Part shown: positions 57,158-64,000 of the stretch, in pieces
How the letters are laid out: every line of letters begins with the position of its first letter
Numbering within the stretch: position 1 is the first letter of the stretch
Source of the DNA: an uncultured Pseudomonadota bacterium
GTDB taxonomy: Bacteria; Myxococcota_A; UBA796; JAFGLY01
Assembly: GCA_937912125.1 (NCBI GenBank)
Contig: CALDOK010000194.1
Coordinates: 17,284-81,283, forward strand
Direction: 5' to 3'
Length of the DNA: 64,000 bases
Notes under the pieces: model-generated
Told to the model about the DNA's origin: nothing
The model's database searches: none
Seen by the model: only the letters and a program-made list of their open reading frames with translations
Program-made: the position numbers and the translations under genes

Positions 57158-57768
57158 GGGCGGATCACGCGGGCAGTGGCGCTCAAGGTGCTGACGATCT
57201 CGAGCATGTCGGTGACCCTCCCGACCGCCAGCTGACCGGCCAAGCCATAGAAGTTCAGGCAGGTGCCGCAGGCGATGATGCTGACGCCTGCGGCGTCAAG
57301 GGCGCGCAGGTCTTCGAGGACGACGGAGCCACGGCAGCACAGGTTGACTGCGCCGTTGTAGCAGATCACCGTGTCCGGTGGCGGCTGCACCTTGGAGAGG
57401 GTCTTGATGAAGCCCCGCAGGAGCAGGGCACCCAGCTCGTCGTCTCCCGAGCCCATGGTGGCGGAGTCGAGCTGAACCACCAGGGGGCCTGCGCTGCTCG
57501 TGGCGGGTGTGAGAGGAGCGGGATCGGCATGGGTGAGCGCGTCGGCGTCTTTCGCCTCGGTGACCCGTACGGTCACCAGGAAGCCGCCCTGGGAGGGCTC
57601 GGTGGAGACTTGAGCCCCCCTGCTGACTGCGAAGCGCGTGACATTGCTGCGCGCCAGCTCGTCGGCCACACACAGCGTCGCTGTGCTGACGCCGGCGTCG
57701 AGGAGCTTGCGCAGCTCGATGACCGGGCCGGGGCAGGCGAGGGAGCGCACATCGAGGGTGTCAGGCAC
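57154..57768 (-). CDS. yedF: Selenium-metabolism protein YedF (TusA-like plus DsrE-like domains)
   Basis: LDVRSLACPGPVIELRKLL (TusA-like CPxP); VVQLDSATMGSGDDELGALLLRGFIKTL; CRGSVVLEDLRALDAAGVSIIACGTCLNFYGL; GTG start. Confidence 0.88.
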   Translation of the reverse strand: MPDTLDVRSLACPGPVIELRKLLDAGVSTATLCVADELARSNVTRFAVSRGAQVSTEPSQGGFLVTVRVTEAKDADALTHADPAPLTPATSSAGPLVVQLDSATMGSGDDELGALLLRGFIKTLSKVQPPPDTVICYNGAVNLCCRGSVVLEDLRALDAAGVSIIACGTCLNFYGLAGQLAVGRVTDMLEIVSTLSATARVIRP

Positions 57769-58029
57769 TGAAACTCCATCCGTTCGCGCACAGCAGGCAG
57801 GGTATCCAGTTGCCCATCCTCTCGCCTCCGCGGCTCGGCGAGGGGCGGCTCTCGAGGGCACGCTGCACCACCGGCGCCGGGGAGCTTGCAGGCTTGACGG
57901 TTTCTTGGAGGGCCGAGAACTGGGCTGCCATCGGGGGATCGGGGCCGAGGTACCTCAGTGTGGCGCGCGGAAGCTGCGCCATCGCTGCGGACCGGGCATG
58001 GTAGCCTTATTCATGTGTTCGGAGGCCCA

Positions 58030-59259
58030 GTGGACTTCTTCGACCAGCTCTCGCGAGACGACCTCCCCAGGGTGGCCCATCCATCCCTGGCCGAGGACCG
58101 TCGTCTCAGCTCCAAAGCAGTCATGCCGCTGGTGCGCCTGTTTCGGCGCCGGCTCGAGCCGCTCAAGCCGCTGGCCATGGTCAACGGGATGGTGGCCTAT
58201 GACCTCACCCAGCCGCCCCTGGGCTCCGAGCCCTCCATGCGCATCATGCGCACGGCATTCCGTCACCGCTTCCTGCGGCAGGAAGCCCGTCCCATCACTC
58301 TGGTGCTGATGACCACCGCGGCCTGCAACATGCGCTGCCGGCACTGCTCCGCCGAGCGCACCATGAAGCACGGCGGCAACAGCCTGAGCTACGAAGAGCT
58401 CTGCGACGTCATCGACCAGTTTGTGGAGCTGGGCGGGGCCTCGGTGGTCTTCTCGGGTGGCGAGCCCACGCTGCACCCGCGCCTGCTGGATCTGGTGGCC
58501 CGCGTGCCGGCCGACAAGGCCATCACGGCCATGTTCACCAACGGCTCGCGCATCGATCGCGCCTATGCGGACGAGCTGTACAGCGCCGGGATGTACTCGG
58601 TGCTGGTGAGCGTGGACTCTCCCGATTCCTGCGAGCACGACGCCCGCCGCAACACCGAGGGTGCCTTCGACCAGGCCGTCCAGGCCGCCAAGACCGTGCG
58701 CGAGGCCGGGATGCTGGCGGGCCTGTCGTCCTACATGAGCCGCGGCGATCTGGTCACCGGCGGCTTCCAGAAGCTCACCCGTTTGGCCGAAGACGTAGGG
58801 GTTCACCAGCTCTTCCTCTTCGACGCCGTGCCCACCGGCGCGCTGCTGCACGACACCGAGATGATCCTCGGGCCGGGCAACCGCGCCAAGCTGCGCGACC
58901 TGGTCTCGTCCTACAATGGCCTGCCTTACGGGCCGGGCATCATGGGCCAGTCCTGGGTCAACTCCAGCGAAGGCTGCGGCTGCTTCGCGGGTTTCTACCA
59001 GTGCTACCTCACGGCCTCCGGTGAGTTCACCCCCTGCGACTTCACGCCCATCTCCTTCGGCAACGTGCGCGAGGCGCCGCTGCTCGACCTCTGGCGGGCC
59101 ATGCGGGCCAGCCCCGAGTGGAGTGAGCGCTTCGGTGAGTGTCGCATGCAGGACCCCGAGTTCCGCCGCGTCAACATCGACGTCATCCCCGACGATGAGG
59201 CCCTGCCCGTGCGCTATGAGCGCGTGAAGAGCCTGGGGCGGGAGCGCGGAGTGTCCTGA
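58030..59259 (+). CDS. Radical SAM protein with SPASM-like C-terminal cysteines
   Basis: TTAACNMRCRHCSAE; VVFSGGEPTLHP; SEGCGCFAGFYQCYLTASGEFTPCDFTPISFGNVRE; GTG start. Confidence 0.88.
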   Translation: MDFFDQLSRDDLPRVAHPSLAEDRRLSSKAVMPLVRLFRRRLEPLKPLAMVNGMVAYDLTQPPLGSEPSMRIMRTAFRHRFLRQEARPITLVLMTTAACNMRCRHCSAERTMKHGGNSLSYEELCDVIDQFVELGGASVVFSGGEPTLHPRLLDLVARVPADKAITAMFTNGSRIDRAYADELYSAGMYSVLVSVDSPDSCEHDARRNTEGAFDQAVQAAKTVREAGMLAGLSSYMSRGDLVTGGFQKLTRLAEDVGVHQLFLFDAVPTGALLHDTEMILGPGNRAKLRDLVSSYNGLPYGPGIMGQSWVNSSEGCGCFAGFYQCYLTASGEFTPCDFTPISFGNVREAPLLDLWRAMRASPEWSERFGECRMQDPEFRRVNIDVIPDDEALPVRYERVKSLGRERGVS

Positions 59260-60125
59260 TGCAGGTGAAGCGGCGTCGGCTGGAGCGGCCGGCTCCGCCT
59301 GGCCAGCTGGTGGAGGTGCTGGGAACGCCGCTGCACGTGGTGCGAGCGGGCGCCACGCCGCCCCGCGTGCTCCTGCTGCACGGCTACCTCTCCCACACGG
59401 GCGCCTGGAGCCACGTCATGCCGCTGCTCGCCGAGCGCGGCGGTGTGGCGGCGGTGGACCTGCCCGGCCACGGCTACTCCGACATGTCCGAGCGCATCCC
59501 TGCCAGCCCAGGGGAGATGGCCCGGCTGCTGCCAGGTGTGCTCGACCACCTGGGCGTGGAGCGGGTGGTGTTGGCCGGGCACTCCCTGGGGGGCGCGGTG
59601 GCCTTGTTCGCCGCGGCCCTCGCGCCCGAGCGTGTGGCGGGCCTGGTGCTCATCTCGCCCTTCGTCTACCCCCAGCCCGCGCCGCCGGGCCTGCGCATGG
59701 CCGCCCGCTGGCCCGATCTCTTTCGGCGGCTCTTCGCCAGCCCGCCGGGTCGAGCGGGGGTGGGCTACCTGCTGCAGCGCGCCTCGAGCGTGCCCCCGGG
59801 CGAAGACCCGCGGCTGCGGGCCATGACCCTGCTCGCGCACCTGGACGCGCCCGGCGGGTGGCGCTCGGCCCAGCGCACGGGGGTGGCGGCGCTCACAGAG
59901 ATCCCGGACAGCGCACTGGTGGCCGGGGTTCGGCAGCCCTGCCTGGTGTTCTGGGGGCTGGCCGACGCGGTCCGTCCTGTGGAGATGGGCGCGCGGCTGT
60001 GCTCGGAGCTGGGGGGCGAGTCCAGCCTGGTGCAGGTCCAAGGCGTGGGCCACAACCTGCACGAAGAACAGCCCGCGCTGTTCGCCCAGCGCGTGGTGAG
60101 CTGGGCGGACGAGCGAGGGCTGTAG
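59259..60125 (+). CDS. Alpha/beta-fold hydrolase
   Basis: VLLLHGYLSHTGAWSHV; AVDLPGHGYSD; LAGHSLGGAVALFAA; TGATG overlap with the upstream gene. Confidence 0.88.
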   Translation: MQVKRRRLERPAPPGQLVEVLGTPLHVVRAGATPPRVLLLHGYLSHTGAWSHVMPLLAERGGVAAVDLPGHGYSDMSERIPASPGEMARLLPGVLDHLGVERVVLAGHSLGGAVALFAAALAPERVAGLVLISPFVYPQPAPPGLRMAARWPDLFRRLFASPPGRAGVGYLLQRASSVPPGEDPRLRAMTLLAHLDAPGGWRSAQRTGVAALTEIPDSALVAGVRQPCLVFWGLADAVRPVEMGARLCSELGGESSLVQVQGVGHNLHEEQPALFAQRVVSWADERGL

Positions 60126-60173
60126 CTGGGGGTCGGAGGCTGCTGCGTGCGCAGGAGGACCCGAGGTCCCGCC

Positions 60174-60689
<516 letters not shown>

Positions 60690-60848
60690 GGCGGCTCCTT
60701 CCTGCGGGGGTGTGGGGTAGGGCGGCGCCGATGCGGCACCGGCTGGCAGGGGTCCTAGCACGGAAGCGAGGGCTTCACCACGGACCCCCCCCACGCGGCA
60801 GACAAGTGGGATATGCTTGCCGCCAGCCCCCGGTCATGGAGAGTCAGG

Positions 60849-61304
60849 ATGAGCCAGATCATCGAAGCCTGTGTCGCGTTCTTCGAGACTGACGAGTGGC
60901 CCCACGAGCGCATCGAAGAGCTGCCCATGGTCCGCAGCCGCTACGCCGGCCGCAACGGTAACTACGACTGCTGGTTCCAGGCGCGCCCCGCCGAGCAGCA
61001 GATGATGTTCTACAGCCGCGCGCCCATCAACGCCGGCCCCGAGAAGCGCGCCGCGCTGGCCGAGTTCTTCACCCGCGCCAACTACGGCATGGTCATCGGG
61101 AACTTCGAGCTGGACATGAACGACGGCGAGATGCGCTACAAGGTCAGCGTGGATGTCGAAGGCATCGAGCTCACCCACACCTTCCTCAAGAACCTGGCCT
61201 ACACCGCGGTGGTCACCCTGGACCGCTACCTGCCTGGCATCATGAAGGTGGCCTACTCCGACGTCGAACCGGCCGCAGCCGTGGGTGAGATCGAGGGCGC
61301 GTAG
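60849..61304 (+). CDS. YbjN domain-containing protein
   Basis: NYDCWFQARPAEQQMMFYSRAPINAGPEKRAALAEFFTRANYGMVIGNFELDMNDGEMRYKVSVDVEG. Confidence 0.75.
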   Translation: MSQIIEACVAFFETDEWPHERIEELPMVRSRYAGRNGNYDCWFQARPAEQQMMFYSRAPINAGPEKRAALAEFFTRANYGMVIGNFELDMNDGEMRYKVSVDVEGIELTHTFLKNLAYTAVVTLDRYLPGIMKVAYSDVEPAAAVGEIEGA

Positions 61305-62404
61305 TGCCCGGGGCTCCGGCCTCTTCCGTACCCGTGAGCCCGGCCCCACAGGCGGCTGCGCTCTTCGTCCAGACGTTGCGAGCCCTGGCCGCGCCCCGTC
61401 GTGCTGCGCCCATCCTGCTGGTGGTGGTGCCCCTGGTGCTCGCCCAGTATCGGTTCTCTCCCAGCGGCCAGGCCGTGTGGGTGGCGCTGCTGATGTGCGG
61501 GCTGTTCCTGGCCCTGGCGCCGTTCTCTTGGCGGCTGCTGGTGCGTCGAGGCGCCAGCCGCAGGGTGCAGCCGCTGCTGCTGCTGGCCTACGGCTTCATC
61601 GGCGGCCTGCCCGCCGCCGTGGGGTGGCTGCTCCCCGAGGCCTTCGGCTTGGGTGAGACCTTCCTCACCGCGGGCATCAACCTGTTCGTCTCCGCGGCTC
61701 TGTTCTGGGTCGGAGGCTGGGGCTTGGCCCGAGACATCGACCTCGAGCTGGGCCTGGAGCACGAGCGCGCCCGGGCCCTGGCCCTCGAGCGCGAGGCCGA
61801 GCGCTCTCAGCTGCTGGCCATGCGGGCCCACCTGGACCCCCACTTCTTGTTCAACACGCTCAACGCCATCGCCGAGTACTGCCGCGAGGACGGTGAGCTG
61901 GCCGAGCGCGCCATCATTCAGCTCTCGGCCTTGCTGCGCAAGGTGCTCCAGGGGGCCCAGGCGCCCACCTGGCCCCTCGTCGACGAGCTCGATCTGGCCC
62001 GGGATCTGCTGGAGCTGCACCACCTGCGGGGCCCGGAGCGCTTCTCCCTGCGCTGGCAGGTCGCGCCGGGCTGCGAGGCTGTCCGGGTGCCCCCCATGCT
62101 GGTCTTGCCCCTGGTCGAGAACGCCATGAAGCACGGGCCAGGCGCCGGCCATCGAGGCGAGGTGAGCCTGGTGGTGGAGGCAAGCGAGGGCGAGCGGCTG
62201 CGGCTGCGGCTGGTCAACCCCGGGCCCTACACCGGGCCCAGGGAGGGCGGCCAGGGCATCGACACCGTCGAGCGCCGGCTGGCCTTGGCCTATGGCGACG
62301 CAGCCAGCCTGGCGATGGAGCAGCGAGAGCTCGAGGGTGTGGCCTGCACCGTGGCTGAGCTGTGGCTGCCGGCGAGCGGCCCCACCGAGGAGTCCCCCAC
62401 ATGA
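61304..62404 (+). CDS. LytS/YehU-type sensor histidine kinase
   Basis: Multi-TM N-term; RAHLDPHFLFNTLNAIAEY; VPPMLVLPLVENAMKHGPG; GTG start overlapping the upstream TAG. Confidence 0.9.
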   Translation: MPGAPASSVPVSPAPQAAALFVQTLRALAAPRRAAPILLVVVPLVLAQYRFSPSGQAVWVALLMCGLFLALAPFSWRLLVRRGASRRVQPLLLLAYGFIGGLPAAVGWLLPEAFGLGETFLTAGINLFVSAALFWVGGWGLARDIDLELGLEHERARALALEREAERSQLLAMRAHLDPHFLFNTLNAIAEYCREDGELAERAIIQLSALLRKVLQGAQAPTWPLVDELDLARDLLELHHLRGPERFSLRWQVAPGCEAVRVPPMLVLPLVENAMKHGPGAGHRGEVSLVVEASEGERLRLRLVNPGPYTGPREGGQGIDTVERRLALAYGDAASLAMEQRELEGVACTVAELWLPASGPTEESPT

Positions 62405-63126
62405 CCGACCTGCGCGTCCTGATCGCCGAAGACGAGGCCACCGCCCGCCGCCGCCTGCGCCGGCTGCTGCTGGAGCTGGGCGGGGTGGAGGTGGTGGGCG
62501 AGGCCGAGGATGGCGTACAGCTGCTCGAGAGCGTGCGCAGCCTGGAGCCGGATCTGGTCCTGCTGGACATCCACATGCCCAGGCTGTCGGGCATGGACGC
62601 CATGGCCCTGCTGGACCCCGACGGCCCTCAGGTGGTCTTCACCACCGCCTACGCCGAGCATGCGGTGCGCGCCTTCGAGCAGGGAGCTGTGGACTACCTG
62701 CTCAAGCCCATCGAGTCCGAGCGCCTGGCCCAGGCCTTGGAGCGCGTCCGGGCTCGGCTAGGCGTCAGCGCCGCGGCCGAGGTACCCGGGCTGCCCACCC
62801 GCATCGCGGTGCCCACCCGGCGGGGCCTTGTGTTGCTGCGCCCGGACGAGATCTCCCACGCCGTGCTCGAGGGCGCCTCGTGCATCGTGGTGGCCGGTGG
62901 GCGTCGCTACGTCACGGACTTCCGCATCAGCGAGCTCGAGCGGCGCCTGCCCGCACAGCGGTTTCGCCGCGTACACCGCCAGGTCCTGGTGGACCTCGAG
63001 CGGGTGGAGCGGCTCGAGCCCAACGCCAGCGGCGGCTATGTGGCGCACCTCGAGGGTGGGGCGGAGGTCCCGGTCTCTCGCCAGGAGGCCCGGCGGCTGC
63101 GGCGGGAGTGGGAGCTGCCCAAGTAG
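62401..63126 (+). CDS. LytTR-family response regulator
   Basis: VLIAEDEATARRRLRRLL; LVLLDIHMPRLSGMD; VDYLLKPIESERL; C-term FRRVHRQVLVDLERVERLEPNASGGYVAHL (LytTR). Confidence 0.93.
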   Translation: MTDLRVLIAEDEATARRRLRRLLLELGGVEVVGEAEDGVQLLESVRSLEPDLVLLDIHMPRLSGMDAMALLDPDGPQVVFTTAYAEHAVRAFEQGAVDYLLKPIESERLAQALERVRARLGVSAAAEVPGLPTRIAVPTRRGLVLLRPDEISHAVLEGASCIVVAGGRRYVTDFRISELERRLPAQRFRRVHRQVLVDLERVERLEPNASGGYVAHLEGGAEVPVSRQEARRLRREWELPK

Positions 63127-63139
63127 GGCTCGCGGGCCG

Positions 63140-63988
63140 CTACCAGGTGGCGGACAGGCCCAGGTTCGGGGCCAGCACCAGCCCGCTCATGGTGCGCTGC
63201 TCGTCGAGGATGGTGGGGTGGAAGCTCATCCAGAACACGTCCAGCTCCAGCACCAGGAACACCCAGCGGTAGCCCACCATCAGCCCGTTGGTGCTGCCGA
63301 AGTAGCTGATGGCCTCGTCGCCCAGGATGTCCGAGGGGCGGTAGTCGTCGATGGTGGCGGGCAGGTTGTCCTCGATCATCCCGTCGAGCTTGGGCTCGGT
63401 GCGAATCCACGAGCGGATGAACCTGGGCCCCAGCCACAGCCGCAGGACCCGGCCCTCGCTCCAGCCCCAGGTGGCGGCCAGATCCAGGTCGTGCCGGCTG
63501 AAGCTGGTGAGGCTGAGCCACTCCACGAAGCCGCTGGTGAGGTCGAAGTGGTAGCCGTAGCCGGCGTGCAGGGCGGCGGCGAAGCGCGCCTCGGGGCTCT
63601 CCCAGACCTGCAGCTTCAGGTCGCCCTTGATCTCGGAGAAGTTGGTGCGCAGCCCCAGGTCCAGGCCCTGGGCCAGCTTGTCGGTCAAGCCCACGCGCCC
63701 CATGATCTCGTAGCTGGCGCCGGGACGGAACAGGGCCCAGGCCAGCCCGGTGTCGAGCAAGGTGCGCAGCTCGTCCTCGCTCAGCTCCCCGGGCTCCTCC
63801 TCGCCCATGTAGCGCTCCCACAGGTCGGCTCCAGACTGGATGGACTTGCTGGCCGCCACGCTGTTGGCATGCCCGGTCCAGGCCCCCGACACCTGCCAGT
63901 CGCCGGGCTCGAGGGCCTGGGGCGTGGTCATGTGGGTCATGGAGGTGGCGCAGCCGCACAGCAACGGGAGCAGGACCAGGGCGCGCAT
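63140..63988 (-). CDS. Hypothetical outer-membrane beta-barrel-like lipoprotein
   Basis: Lipobox-like LLCGCA; alternating strands; C-terminal ...LGLSATW (aromatic terminal residue). Confidence 0.6.
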   Translation of the reverse strand: MRALVLLPLLCGCATSMTHMTTPQALEPGDWQVSGAWTGHANSVAASKSIQSGADLWERYMGEEEPGELSEDELRTLLDTGLAWALFRPGASYEIMGRVGLTDKLAQGLDLGLRTNFSEIKGDLKLQVWESPEARFAAALHAGYGYHFDLTSGFVEWLSLTSFSRHDLDLAATWGWSEGRVLRLWLGPRFIRSWIRTEPKLDGMIEDNLPATIDDYRPSDILGDEAISYFGSTNGLMVGYRWVFLVLELDVFWMSFHPTILDEQRTMSGLVLAPNLGLSATW

Positions 63989-64000
63989 GATGACTCCGGG

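Noticed and set aside
57810-58004. 64-aa ORF upstream of the radical SAM gene as a precursor peptide
   Set aside because: TTG start without SD and no leader/core pattern; cannot be supported

Overview
High-GC bacterial chromosome window, gene-dense and almost entirely protein-coding. The gene families and a MYXO-CTERM-like motif suggest a Myxococcota/deltaproteobacterial-type lineage (inference). Most of it is housekeeping: prs, rplY, pth, hppA, rpsF-rpsR-rplI-dnaB, secA, rpsB-tsf-pyrH-frr-uppS-cdsA-rseP-tsaB, asd, truA, rplM-rpsI, kdsB-pyrG-lpt-lptB-rpoN-hpf, metK, sucCD, ndk, plus one tRNA-Gln(UUG). The signalling layer comprises a Ser/Thr kinase fused to a degenerate ATPase/TPR region, a PP2C phosphatase, an FHA protein, an HTH-REC protein and a LytS/LytTR pair coupled to a YbjN gene. 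The parts most worth a second look are: (1) a selenium-metabolism operon (YedF, cysteine desulfurase, DUF3343-SelD fusion) running into a Thr-type 'sulfatase'-TPR gene and a signal-peptidase-I-like protein that lacks both catalytic residues, with a divergent radical SAM/SPASM plus hydrolase pair beside it; (2) an 839-aa protein with an internal MYXO-CTERM-like tag, a second signal-peptide-like segment and a C-terminal beta-barrel-like domain, preceded by a sigma-54-type promoter inside a perfect inverted repeat; (3) RD/RE dipeptide tracts in two unrelated RNA-binding proteins. No CRISPR array, transposase or phage gene was seen. All assignments are by eye from translated sequence; no database search was run.
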